The position numbers and the translations under genes are program-made. A stretch of DNA of 64,000 nucleotides from Amanita rubescens (Eukaryota > Basidiomycota > Agaricomycetes > Agaricales > Amanitaceae), in the NCBI GenBank assembly GCA_015039365.1, contig WION01000012.1:310001-374000 (forward strand). The letters are read 5' to 3'. The notes below the pieces were generated by a model. The model saw nothing but the letters and a program-made list of their open reading frames with translations, had not been told where the DNA came from and ran no database searches. Positions within the stretch are counted from its first letter, which is position 1, and each line of letters begins with the position of its first letter. Shown piece by piece: positions 33,943-45,900 of this stretch.

Positions 33943-35334
33943 ATGGCACACTCTCTACTACCTCCATTCGGTTTGCAAGGCGAGGAATTACTCGAGGCTT
34001 ATACTCACAGGTCTGTCCGCAATGATGACTCCACGTGATAAGTTGGCGTTTCTTGGCGAGCGACTATTGAATTTCGCGATTGCTCGCCATTGGTATGAAA
34101 ATTTGCCTCAAATTTCGTCGCAAGACCTCCAGGTGGGCAAAACACAGTTATTGATTGTACAAGGACTGATAGTAATTAGGAAAAGACGGAGCAAACTCTA
34201 TCGGATGATCTACTACGGGCTTGCATAGATAAATACGAACTTCAGAGAAATTTACGACGCGCCAGCCAATCGGATATCGGTCCCGATGTACGTTTAATAC
34301 CCTATCCCAGCTGATTCGATGTTTACACTGACTTTTCTCCTCAGGACGCCCGCGATTTTCTGAACGTTTACATTGGACTACTTTACACGCAGGCTGGTGT
34401 ACCCGGCGTCCAGCGATGGGTGTCGGCATTGATTGATCCCAACGAATCCACACCGTACAACCCATTTCAAGGCAATGGAGCTGGGCCTGCATCACAGTCG
34501 TCTCCTGATGGCACCATTGCCATCTGATCCAGCACCACCCTTGCCACCGATGCCAGGGCTGCATCTCAAACGAGTCACTCAACACCTACTCTGCCTCCTT
34601 ACAGCCCTCCTCCTGGGACACCGACAAGCATTAATGCGTCATCGGGCCTCGTGACGCTTGCCAGATTCAATGAGCATGTAACACAACGATTAGGTCAAAC
34701 TGTAACGTGGAAGGTATCCGATTCTGGGGAAGCCCATCGTGTACTCTGGACAATGACAGTTCTTTGTGAGTACGAGCCTTTGTCAATTGGTACGCTCTTC
34801 CTGACGCGACTAGTGGATGGTCAACCAAAGGGAACTGGCCAAGGACATAGTCAGAAAGTAGCCAAAGAGCAAGCGAATTCGTGCAGCCTGGACTGCTATG
34901 GGTTGGGATCTCAGTGCGCCGGGATACCGTAAATTCGCCACAGCATCAGCTTTTGCCACCCTTATCGCCACTTTCACCATCAGTCACCCTCCAAAGTCCT
35001 TCGAGCTTGAACGCTTTTGTGGCAAGTAGTATGAATGGCAATAGCTCTAGCATATCATCATCCATTACTGTAGCCGGATTCAATGAAGTAGCAGCAAAAC
35101 AGCATCTTCAAATAGCATGGGATTACGCGCGCAGTGGTGACCCTCACATGCCGACCTGGCGTGTAACTTGTTTAGGTGAGAATTTAACTGCTGGTTCTTG
35201 CTCGGTTTGCACTGTTAACCTAACAATGCTTTCTAGTCAATGGAAATCATATGGGTACCGGAGTAGGAAGGAATAAGAAAGAATCCATGCTAGCTGCTGC
35301 GCGTGATGCATGGAGGAATATGGGTTGGCCATAG
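33943..35334 (+). pseudogene. RNase III-like protein with two dsRNA-binding motifs, broken
   Basis: Exons 33943-34132, 34180-34287, 34345-34765, 34814-35175, 35237-35334 would give about 391 aa. The N-terminal RNase III-like fold shows LEAYTHRS and KLAFLGERLLNFAIARHWY; the helix GPDDARDFLNVYIGLLYTQA follows. Two dsRBMs come next, each ending in the typical basic helix (KGTGQGHSQKVAKEQA and GTGVGRNKKESMLAAARDAW). The RNase III signature ERLEFLGD reads DKLAFLGE, so the metal-binding Glu is Ala and the Asp is Glu. Four breaks are visible: +1 near 34035, an in-frame TGA at 34525-34527, +1 near 34875 and +1 near 34930. Phases close if the three extra bases are discounted. The intact paralogue is at 51500-52483. 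Confidence 0.78.
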
Positions 35335-35572
35335 GATATGTATATGATTAGCTGTACTCAATATCGAATATTGAATATTCTGAATAGCCGATGGTCATAC
35401 GTATGATTGCGATCATTATATCTGTCCCATTAAGCCAAAATCCCGACATAAATAAATACAATGTCCCTATCATACTTGGATCATAATCAAATGATCGTAA
35501 AATTGGATAAAAGCACGCTTTAATCCAAAACTGATTAAGATTAAGACCATCTCTGTATTTGCGAGTGGCACG

Positions 35573-37353
35573 TTATGAAGGCGAAGAGGCAAGAGATTCC
35601 TGGAAAGGTATTAAGTACCACAAGTCATTGGGGAATTACTTAGAACCCACCTGCGTGAGCCATTCCGCTGAACGACAAATCAGTGAATGTCATTTAACAT
35701 ATACACAATCTTCCTACCTGGGCTAAGCATCGCATCCTCGTCGTTATCCAGCAGCTGCGATTGCTCTACTGATCTCGAGGGCTGGATGCTTGTACCATAA
35801 TCATCGATCTCACCCATGTTGGTATCGATCGGCTGCTGTGCCTCGCCAGTGGCGCTGCTCATATGCACGTCACTGGCGTCGTGGCTTTTTGTCTCTTGGT
35901 TAGTATTAACATCTCCGTCTCTAGCCAATCCAGGTACAGGTTGGCTGAAGTGAATGAAGTACGTTTGAATGGGAATCACTGTCGTGAAGCATATGCTTCG
36001 CTTTTGTATCCTCGCTTTCGTCGCCTTTACCGGCGGCGGATGAGCGAGATGCTCGAGCCTCGGCTTCTTGCTTGGCAGACTCTAGGACAGCTTTCATGGC
36101 TGCCTCTGTGATCTTGATTGATATTGCTTGAACTTGTTCTGCTGTCAGTTTGCCTGCGTCAGCCACATCATTGCTTTCGAGAGACGGATCTATCATATGG
36201 ATACCACTGGTCGTACTCGGGGAACTAGCGGTGCTAGTATCTCCTTGCTCGGTGGTAGTGCGTTCAGAGCTAGTATACGATGTTGAAGAGCGGTTGGATA
36301 GTGTTGTGCGGCTGCTTGACTCGTGACTATTAGATTTTGATCGGGAAGCCGACATTTGGGAGACGGGATGAAGCATGGGTGGTGGTCCATCTATGCGGTA
36401 GTGGGGTGATGGGGTATAATACATAGGCGCATGGGAATAGCCAACGTGTAAATTGGAGTGCTCAGGCCATGGATGGGAATAAGACCAATTAGGTGAACTA
36501 TTAAGCCTGGTTGCGGATGTAGGGAGAACGACTTGATTATATTGGGGATTCATAACTGGGCGGGATGGGATATAAGCTGCAGCCAATCAGTACGTTCCGA
36601 AGGCAGAAAAACGAAGCGGTCGACATACGGCTGCTGGTTGCTGTGTGAGAGCGGTAATATTTCATTTGCCCTGGGTCCGCCCGTTCCTTGCCCTTCGAGG
36701 ACGGAGTGGCGCTTGAACTCCGGCTTCTCGCCGGTGAATGCGGTTCATCAATGTCTTCATCTTGGTCTTTGTTGTCGCGCTTCGTTTCAATGATTACTCC
36801 GTTGTGCCTGGACACTTACGGTCATCGATTACCCCAAGCTGGAGAACGTGCATCACATACCTAGATTTTTGATGCCTCCTCAAGGCATCAGGCTATTGAG
36901 ACCGAGGACTCGATTAGTCCAGTTGCTGTATGCAAATGAACAGTAATTCACTTGCCCGGGTAAAAGTCGCTTCGCATTGCGGGCAGGAACTGGCGCATCA
37001 GCTCATCAGTAAAATAAGCAGCGCTTAGAAAGCCTAAATGACAAACAAGTTCGGCATCGCATGTAGTCTCGTTGTTCGTTGGTGTCTCTTCAAGTCAGCT
37101 TCACGAGCGAATTCTTTATTACAACCATTTATTTTACACGGCCAGACGCCGGTGATCGGCGCGGTTTTTTTCGCCCTGGCCGTCGATTTCTTCTTGCCCG
37201 GACTGTCTTTATTGGCGTCCGTCTAATCAGGGGTAACGGCCAAATCGAAGGGGACAAAGCCACGAATGATCGGAAAGGTTCAGACGGCTGAATGGCAAAC
37301 ACTAGGACCAAATTCAGGACACTCACTGATCCATGTGCATTGACTCTGACCAT
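35573..37353 (-). CDS. C2H2 zinc-finger transcription factor
   Basis: Minus-strand exons 37327-37353, 37047-37222, 36956-36989, 36861-36892, 36629-36807, 35980-36576, 35718-35918, 35651-35667, 35573-35599 give 429 aa. After a Lys-rich segment (GKKKSTARAKKTAP) lie two adjacent fingers: CKINGCNKEFAREADLKRHQ with a second His in TTRLH, then CPQCEATFTRPDALRRHQKS followed by RHNGVIIE. This finger pair is a standard basidiomycete DNA-binding module. The rest is Ser/Thr/Pro- and Gln-rich, consistent with a regulatory region. The intron between exons 3 and 4 is GC-AG (GCAAGT donor). The donor of exon 6 is ambiguous; a GTAAAG site at 36030 keeps the same phase. Target genes are unknown. Confidence 0.8.
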
Positions 37354-37646
37354 AATCCTAATCAATTTCGACACCCGTTCTAACTTTGAGAGGATTTTTA
37401 TTGTTTCATATGAAATTCTGAATCTGGTCTCTCTGTGAGTGGCAGTGGCGTGGCAGGCCAATTGTGGCTGAGCAGTCGAGTTTGGTAGGTCACGGTGGCG
37501 GGAGAGATTGTTGTTTGGTTCACTAAGATCGCACCACATCACGCCAAAACATCGCTGACAAGTTGGAAATTATTCAATTGCTGGTGTACGTATCTACTGA
37601 AAAGCAACTGCGAAAGCATGTAGAAATACGCCGATGAATTAGATAT

Positions 37647-40600
37647 CTATGATACAACTAGGGTGTCTGATGGGGGAGTGAGTTTGCAGCCGAATATTCT
37701 CACTTGAGGCACGGGTCACGTCAGAATATAATTGCACTCATAATCGCCTGCAAAACTCACCTGTGCCGTCTGGCCCACCCATTCCGTACAGCATTTCAGT
37801 TGGATGGAATACAAAAGAACTTGAACGAGGTATATATCGAGATGGTAAAGCCCGGCTGTTCGGAGCATAAAGTAGGCCAGTCTGGACGTTAAATGACGAT
37901 AGCGGTGTTAGTCTATTAAGCGACTGGATCACAGTTTTCTGTGATCTCCAGTTCAATGTTGAAATGGCAGTAGTTCTTTTCAGCGGGCGTGAGAATGAAC
38001 ATTTTCCCTTCTCAACAAGGCACTTACATTCCAAACACGGGTGTCGAGGCGTGGACATCGAATGCCGCTACTGTGGCGCCAGGAGGCAGAGGATTCCATA
38101 TCTGGAAAGGAACTTCGCTTGCTCGGATATCAAATAGTTTCACTTGACCATCCACGCTACATGGAGCGAATCAGAAGGGCGTTCAGAACAAGCCTTATGC
38201 GTACCTTGTAGAAAGGTACTGCCCACTGTAGATCGGATGCCAACGAACATTCTGTATCCAAGAAGTATGCTCTGAATACGATCGAACTATCGAGTCGTCT
38301 TCAAGGCGACGGTCGAATATCTTGACTGTTCCGTCAGCAAAACCAGCAAGGAAAGTCTGCGACGACCCAGAGTCTGAAGAAATGGACGTCACGGGGCTAT
38401 CTGAGTGGGTCTCAAGATCCTGCATATTAAAATTGAGTGTCAGTCGGCGGGTTGGGGTGGACACGCACCAGGGCCTGAGTTTCGGTTTGGGCATCCCAGG
38501 CCTTGATGACACGCGAATCGCCTCCAACTAATAGCACTCCAGCAGCTTGCTTCCAATCCATTACCATGCCACTCCCTTGCCTCATTTGAAGAAGCTCGTT
38601 CAGACCTCGGAAGGCACTGACCATCTGAACGGGTCCCTGGTTCATAGTCGAGTCAAAGTTTCTGTATAGTCGCACAATGCCGTCAGCTGGTTGCGCAACT
38701 CAGCTTCAGAATCATTCAACAGTCAAGAAGCTTACAAGAACCAGTCACGATAATCCCTCCAACGTCCTGGTTGATTATATGCAGAGACGTGAGGCTAGTT
38801 CCTGGAGAATTGCCATTGCAGAAATAGTTCAAACGTGTCCGCTGCGACCAGTCCCATACGCTGTTACAACGATTAGTCGGTGAATGCGGGAGGTACTTCC
38901 CATATCGCACCTGATCATGTCATTCTCATTCGCAATGATTAGGTGTTGGTCGTACGAATGGAAGGCCATCGTTAGTGGACAACCATTTATCTGTAGCGTT
39001 GCCACAGGCTTATCCCATCTACAATGTTCTGTTTCCACCTTATTAGCGACGTGGTGTAATTCAGGCCGCAACACTCACCTGCCAGAGGCGCATAAGCTTG
39101 TGTACCGTTAATCGCCTGTTCGTTTCTTTGCTGCCGCCATACTTGGTAATTGTATTGCACGCTTCCTGGTTCATCTACTTCGGCTTGCTAGATTTAAACA
39201 TCAATGCTATGACTTTCATCCAGGAGGGACGATATATACGTACCCTCATCTGCGGCTCCTTGAAGTATTCACAACACCAGTCAAAGAATGTGCTTTTGAG
39301 AGGCAACACATCCCTTATACCCAAACCCGTGCCGAGTCCCAGGACAACGCTGCTGTTGCTGGAATCCACAGAGAATGTACTGTTGCTTGGGCTCGGTATC
39401 CCGCCAGTTGGGTGTGCATGCCGCCTAGGATGCGAGCCAGCGCGCCTACGAGCCCTCAGTCTTTCCATATCTTCCTCCATCAAAGCTTCCATGACTTCGC
39501 AAGCGTCAAAATCCGTTTGAGGACCATGTCGCTCTTGATAAGAGCCGGAAGACGGTGAGAACCGAGGATGTGGTACTTCAGTACCATGTCGTGATGGCGG
39601 AGGCGTTACTGGGCGGGCATATGGAGAAGCGTACTGAGCCACATTTAAATTCGGTGACGGCGGTCGTGAAACTACGTCAGGACATTCCATTCGGGTAGGT
39701 ACATGAGGACTAGAGGCGGAGCGTGGTCCTGTGACGTTTTCTCCTGACGAGGAGTGAGACGGGAAGGCGATTCCATCCACGAGGACTTTGAGAGCATTAG
39801 CGAAAGACGACGTCCGGCGGAGGGTACTGGACACTCCCATTGATATAGTGCTGGACATGGTTTCACTGCGTGTCAAGCCAGGCCGTGGACCTCCATTGGC
39901 GGTAGCGATGGCAGGTGAGGGCGGAGTTGCGTGGCTCAGGGATGGTGAATGCTGGAGGCCTGGTCGGTTACGGAGTTCATTCTTGGGAGAGTTAGTCTTT
40001 CGGTCGGGAGGAACCAACGGAGGATGGTCTAGCGTTGAGCTTTCCAGGCGGGCGAAGGGCGATTCTTGTAAAAGGGCCATGATATAGTCAATCATTGTCT
40101 GGGCGTTGGTTGCAACCTCATGGTACGGATCGACGGAGAGATCCAGAAGGACGACGAAGATGGTGAAGAACGATGATAAAAGCACACGATTTTCCTCACG
40201 CAATAGCTCGTCGTCGCCAAAACCATCAAGCCACTCGGTGATCGCTTGGTTGGTCGTATCTTCGTCATGTAAGTTGGGGTTAAAATGAGCCCCCGACCTC
40301 CATCTCCGATCTTCTTCCCAATACAACCAAGCGCATACAACAAAGTACCCTCTCCATTCCTTGACCAAACAGCTGATTAAAATCAGCAATTCCTTCCTCG
40401 CCATGGGGCTCGCATCGTCCTTGATTGCAAGAGTTGCGCCGGTCGCGACCGCGACCTCCATTCTGAAGTGATCCCTCTCTTCGAGATGGTACATAGTTCC
40501 TGATCCACCACCACCAGACTTGGTAGGATCTGCGGATCCACTGGTTCCCATAAATGTTCCAAGGGCGTATAGCGCCGCCGATCTAACTTCCGCCGAGTCG

Positions 40601-42888
40601 TCCGATAACATAGTGATCAGCTTATCCTGTGTGCCGCGATCGACACCGTAAACTTTGATTTCATCGTTCCCTGCCCACATCTGAGCGATGCAGAGTGCAG
40701 TCCACTGACGTAGTAGGAAGTCAGGCTCGTCAAGTCGGTCGTAGCAACTATCGAAGACCCGTTCATTCCAACAAGCTACTTGACCGTGAGGGAAATCTCG
40801 AGCAATGGCGGCTAGGATAAAGGAACACATTGCCTTGTGTTCAGAACTATTTGGCAGGACATCGTCGTTTTTCATGCCGAGGACAGTCGAGAAATACTTG
40901 TACCCTTGGGTACTATACAGATCGGCTTGCACAGATGGATCGACGGCGAGGATGCGTGCCCAGATAAATATCAGCACGGGGCGGAGGTCCTGGCCGGCAG
41001 CTTGAAGAAGTTTCGATATGTATGGAAATATACCAATAGTAAGAACAAGATGAACGGCCCAAGGACCAAGGTCGACAAATTGTGAAAGCAAGATGAGAGC
41101 ACGAAGACGATGTGGTTGAGAGAGAAGGACTTGTAAGACAATGGGAAGCTGGTCGGGTGGTTTTCGCGGTACCAAATGGCTGTCTGATCCATCCGAGTCA
41201 CTGCGGCCGGTGTATTCAATAGGATATTTGTCTCCAACAGTGGGTAAGGACATTGGTCCTTTCCTAGTTAGAGCCGAACCGCCGCGCGAAATCCAGACCT
41301 CGAAGGCAGTAAGCTGATCGGCAAAGAATCTGTTGGGTACGTAGACGTAAGGCTTGTCGTTTGGTCCCTTTGTTGGCCCAATGCTAGGTTCTTGTCGATT
41401 TGCTGATCCGTTGTGGCCAATGCGACCTGGCTTTGAGCCAATTGGCGTCATGCCGGGTGCACCGCCCTTGTCTGTGCTTTTGAACAAAAGGTCAGGAAGT
41501 TGGCGCAGGCATGTATCCACCGCCAGGTCCCAAGTGGCCCACAAAGGATGAGTGTTAGTTGGCGGAAGGGGAGGGTAAGTATGAGGTGTACAATGATAAT
41601 TCTTCATGATTCGTTCTGCAAGGAGGAAATTTCGGAATAGTGAAGCAATGAGGAGATCACAACGATAGAGTCGGGTGAAGAGTTCGCGAGGGAATGTCGT
41701 CCATGCAATGGTATCCGTAATCGCAGTGAAGATCCAGTTGAGTTCCCCCAAAGGCGTTCTCCTGTCTTTAAGGTCACCGGGAAGTTGCATGACCATATCC
41801 GCTGTGATGTTATTCGGTAATTGGTGGTTCATTACAAAATAACGAAGGGCGATATCAATGGGTGACGTAAGACATGAGGTGAAGATATCCGCTGGCAACT
41901 CAGGGCAGGATGGAAGCTGTTCGTGAGCCGCGCAAGCAGCTAATTGCAATGAGTTCATCATAGGTTGCGCGCCTTCCGGGTGTCCGCCATATAGCATGTG
42001 CACTTCTTGATCACGTCGTTCAGCGAAGACTTTGAAGTTATGCAAGAGATGACCAGCGGCAGAACAATCCCAGATGTAGACACCAGGAGATCCTAGCCAC
42101 GATTGGATCTCTTGCAACGAGACGGGAATATACTGCGTATAGTCCCTGTTGAAACACCAGAGTTCGCCGCTTGCGGTTGGCTTTGGGACACCATGACCGT
42201 TGTAATAGAACAGTACGGCGTCTTCTTTTGCTTGCTTACGCAGAGTTTGACAAAAGCGACGGAGATCTTCCAAAGATGGGTCGAGGATAGGCTTGTACGC
42301 TATCTTGAGGCTAAGGCCCTCGAACTGATGTTGTAGATTCGAACCAATGGCTTCAAGAGCCTTGTGCGAAGGCATACTGTGCGGATCCACCCAACATTCC
42401 AGTACGGAACAAGGATTAGTTTTCACAATGTCTGGAGGGTCGACGTCGATGTTAAGGCAAAGAACCAAAGCAGCGTTTGCTGTCTTTAGTTTCCCTGGAA
42501 TGGACCCACGCCATGGTATGCTTTTTTGAGAATACGAGGGACCCTGTGTAGGATTACCGCATGTGAGATGTCTTTTGGCAGACCAGTACGGGATCGGAGG
42601 GGCGGGATCGGGTAGGGTGTCGATTGAGCCGTTGATGCGGGGATCTCGTTCAGGACTTGTTCCACCGTTTAAATCCCTGGAATGTCGTGTTCGTGAAGAA
42701 GGACCTGATCTTGAAGCAGAACGACCTTCACGTTCAGTATCGGAGTCGCTATGAGTTTGACCTGCTGATGAAGACCACGGGCCTGGGCCTGGATATGATT
42801 GAGCCAAAGATCAGTTAGATTAAGCAGGGTACTAACCAGGGGCGAAGCGAGGACCATTGCGATGAGGCAAGCCGTGCTGGCCAAACAT
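37647..42888 (-). CDS. Raptor (Kog1/Mip1), TORC1 scaffold
   Basis: Minus-strand exons 42837-42888, 39244-42788, 39079-39187, 38911-39028, 38736-38860, 38469-38686, 38205-38419, 38028-38156, 37761-37975, 37647-37702 give 1593 aa; yeast Kog1 is 1557. The N-terminal RNC/caspase-like domain carries VLFYYNGHGVPKPTASGELW and YIWDCSAAGHLL; HEAT-type helices (WAVHLVLTIGIFPYISKLLQ) follow. A low-complexity Ser/Pro linker leads to a seven-blade WD40 region (VWDWSQRTRLNYF, DGIVRLYRNFD, DGTVKIFDRRL, DGQVKLFDIRA, MLYGMGGPDGTVRIFGCKL). Raptor presents substrates to TOR kinase and links growth to nutrients at the vacuole. The first exon (MFGQHGLPHRNGPRFAP) was found upstream by phase. Only 71 nt separate its start from dynactin p150. 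Confidence 0.93.
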
Positions 42889-42959
42889 GGTTCACGTCGA
42901 GTGAGCGGCGCGCATGAAAGCAACGCGTACGGCGTCGAGTCACACGTCCGACTCGAGCC
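42889..42959. promoter_or_regulatory. 71-nt divergent promoter, Raptor / dynactin p150
   Basis: The whole interval between two start codons is 71 nt, rich in CG dinucleotides and GTCGAG-type repeats (two GTCGAGTGAG/GTCGAGTCAC copies). There is no TATA or CCAAT box. Both 5' UTRs must be very short or overlap. Confidence 0.5.
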
Positions 42960-45900
42960 ATGTCAGAACTTCCCGTCGCTCTCGGTACAATCGTCGAGAT
43001 CCCACAAGGCAGAGGCGTCGTTCGCTTCGCTGGGAACACTTCATTCTCAACTGGTCTCTGGATTGGCATAGAACTTTACGACCCAAACGGCAAGAACGAT
43101 GGTTCCGTCAACGCCGTTCCCTACTTTTCATGTAAAATGAACTATGGCGTCTTCGTTCGCCCTGGTCTCATAAAAGCCACCTATGGTCTTGAACCAAGCG
43201 TTCGTTCTTATCATCCACCTCTTTCCTCACTGTACTAACTACTTTATTATTATAGCGTCTCCCTGCTCCTGGCGTTAGACCAGCTTTGAGCCACCATCGT
43301 ACCCCTAGTGCATCTGGTCTTCTGCGCACCAATTCGACCAGAAGCAATGCTTCTTCAGCGGGTACATCCCCGCGTCCTACGAGCCCGGCAAAGGTCCCGT
43401 CAACGCCCCAAGCACCAGCACCTACCACACCAGCGCCGCCTTCTACCACTCGAATTAACAGGGCGAACCAGCCTTCCCCTACAAAGCGTATCCCTGCCTT
43501 GTCTATGCAGCCACGCAAATCCTTATCACTGCGCTCCCCCGGGGAAACTCCGTCATCGCCTATTCTATCATCTCCTACTCAGGCCGCACGCATTCCTGCT
43601 ACTCAGTCCTTCTCGTCATTTACTCCAACACATAAACGGACGCAATCTCCGATGCCCACCCAACCTCCTCGACAGACATCGCCACCTCCCTTGCCTTCAT
43701 TATTATCACCTGCCAGTCCGCGAATACCACCATCCACTCCCAGCCAAGTATTTTCCCTGCTTGCTCCGGCCTCCCCGAAATCAGCGTCGCCTATTCAAGC
43801 TTCCCAGGTAAAGTAGAGACAGATCGCGAAAGTCAACATCTGACTCAATTCTAGAGCCGTCCTCAAGACGATTCTGAGCTTCAGGAACTGCGAGCCAAAA
43901 TACGCGTTCTCGAGGCGAAAAGAACCGATGACTCTCGGCATATACGTGAACTTGAGGCTCGAATAAGCGAGGCGGAAACATTCGTGTCTCTTCGCCCCAA
44001 ACTCCAAGCCAAGCTGAATGCACAACAAACTGAACTCATCGATACGCGCAGAGAACTTGCGGATGCACAGCAGCTGTCACAGTTGTCAGAAAGCCGGTTA
44101 GCCGATTCTCAGGAGCAGCTCGAAATGACCATGTTGGACAAGGAAGTTGCTGAGGAAAAAGCAGAGCTGGCAGAGTCAGAGGTTGAAGAACTCAAGGAAA
44201 AGCTTGCTGTTCTCGAGGTAGAGATGAATGTTCTGAAGCAAGGTGATGAGCGTTGGGCTGCTGAATTGCTGAGACGGGACTTACATAGAGACAGGCGGGT
44301 CTGCAGACAGAGAGGGCAGCGAAGCTATCAAGAATACGTTGGACTATATCCAGCTTGAAAAACAGAACGAGCGTCTCAAGGAAGCTCTGATCAAACTGAA
44401 AGAGGTGTCATCAGAGACTGAGCAAGAGCAACGCAAGCGGATCATGGAAATGGAAAGTGACGTCAACGAGTTTGAGCAACTGCAAGGTACGCAATAGTTA
44501 AAATTTGCTCAGTCAAGGTCTCGACAGTTCCATTAGCACAATACGAAGAGGCCTTGGGCAAATTGGCGAACGCGGAAGTCCAGGTTGAAGATCTGAAATT
44601 GCAATTGGATGACGCGCTTGGGGCAGAGGAAATGTTGGTTCAACTGACTGAGCGTAATTTGGAATTGGGCGAGGTACATTTGCATAGATTTTTCACGCCT
44701 TCCGATCCTCACCGGTCTCGCAGAAAATCGAGGAAATGCGTATTACGATAGAGGATCTCGAGGCTCTTAAAGAGCTTAATGATGAACTTGAGGAAAATCA
44801 CGTCGAGACGGAGAAGCAGCTGAATGAGGATCTTGGTATGGAAAAAGCGCGACGTTGTTGCATAGTGGACTGACCATTATCTCAGATGTCAAGGAAATGC
44901 AGGTCCGGGAACATGTGAACAAAATCGAGGAGCTTGAAGATACGATCCTAGATTTGGATGGTACGATTGGACAATTCCGCGAGCTCGTAACACAGCTGCA
45001 AAAGTGAGCCTATACGTTATAACTTGGGATAGGCACCAACAAATTCCCTTTAGCGAACTTGAAGCGTTACGAGCACAAACGCAAACGGCGCAGAGTGAAT
45101 CTGCAACTGCAGCGTCTCAGACGGCAGCTATCATGTCAATCAATCTCAAGCTGCAATCTACAGCATCCAAGAACCAAGCGAGAAACATCGACTTTGAGAT
45201 CATGAAGCTGGAAGCCAAGGAAAGCCGCGAACTATTGGGCATTGTACAGGTCTGTGATAGGTTGACTAGGGTCGTTCGCATCTTCTGACTGCTTTGTGCT
45301 TTATAGCCATATCTGCCCCAGATATACGTAGAGAATGACAGTGATGCGACTCACTGCTACCTCTTTTTCCAGCGCCTTGCATGCAAGGCAGATCTTATCA
45401 ACAGCGTAGTGGCCCATTCCAATAACCTTCCCGAGTCTCTTAATGGCAATGTATCTGAAGTGCTCGTTGGTGTCTGTGAGGTACGTCTCGCCATTCATTT
45501 GCTCTGTTTTCGCTCTTTATCATGAGCTGTAGATGCGTTCCCGCATCGCAACCTTGTCAACCCTGTGCCGGAGGTTTTCCGCCGTCCTTCGTCGTTGTGA
45601 CGTTGATTCTTTCTTATCGATGGGACGGCTCTACCCAGAAATTCTACCGATGGAGAAGCGCCTTGACATGCACCTCAATCTTCTTCGACGAGACGAGTTC
45701 CGTGAGATGGAATGCGTCAGCGACATTGTCAAGTAAGCTCTACGAACAACGTGCTCTATCCTTAAAGACTAATTTTCTACTAGGATACAAGCACAGTTTG
45801 ACCATATCGCCGAAACATATTTCTCAGGATTTGATCATGATCTAGGAGAGCGCGAGCTGGGATACGTCATGACGCTTGATCATGACCTTGACATGTTTGC

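Noticed and set aside
33767..34228. 153-codon frame that includes KLAFLGERLLNFAIARHWY
   Set aside because: Only its 3' part is the RNase III-like region. The upstream part is out of frame with the real N-terminus (LEAYTHRS), which reads in another frame.
37129..37542. 137-codon minus-strand frame upstream of the zinc fingers
   Set aside because: Only the MVRVNAHGS portion joins in phase to the finger exon; the rest ends in a frame that destroys the first finger.
43168..43518. Minus-strand frame antisense to the dynactin linker
   Set aside because: Shadow of the Pro/Ser-rich coding strand.
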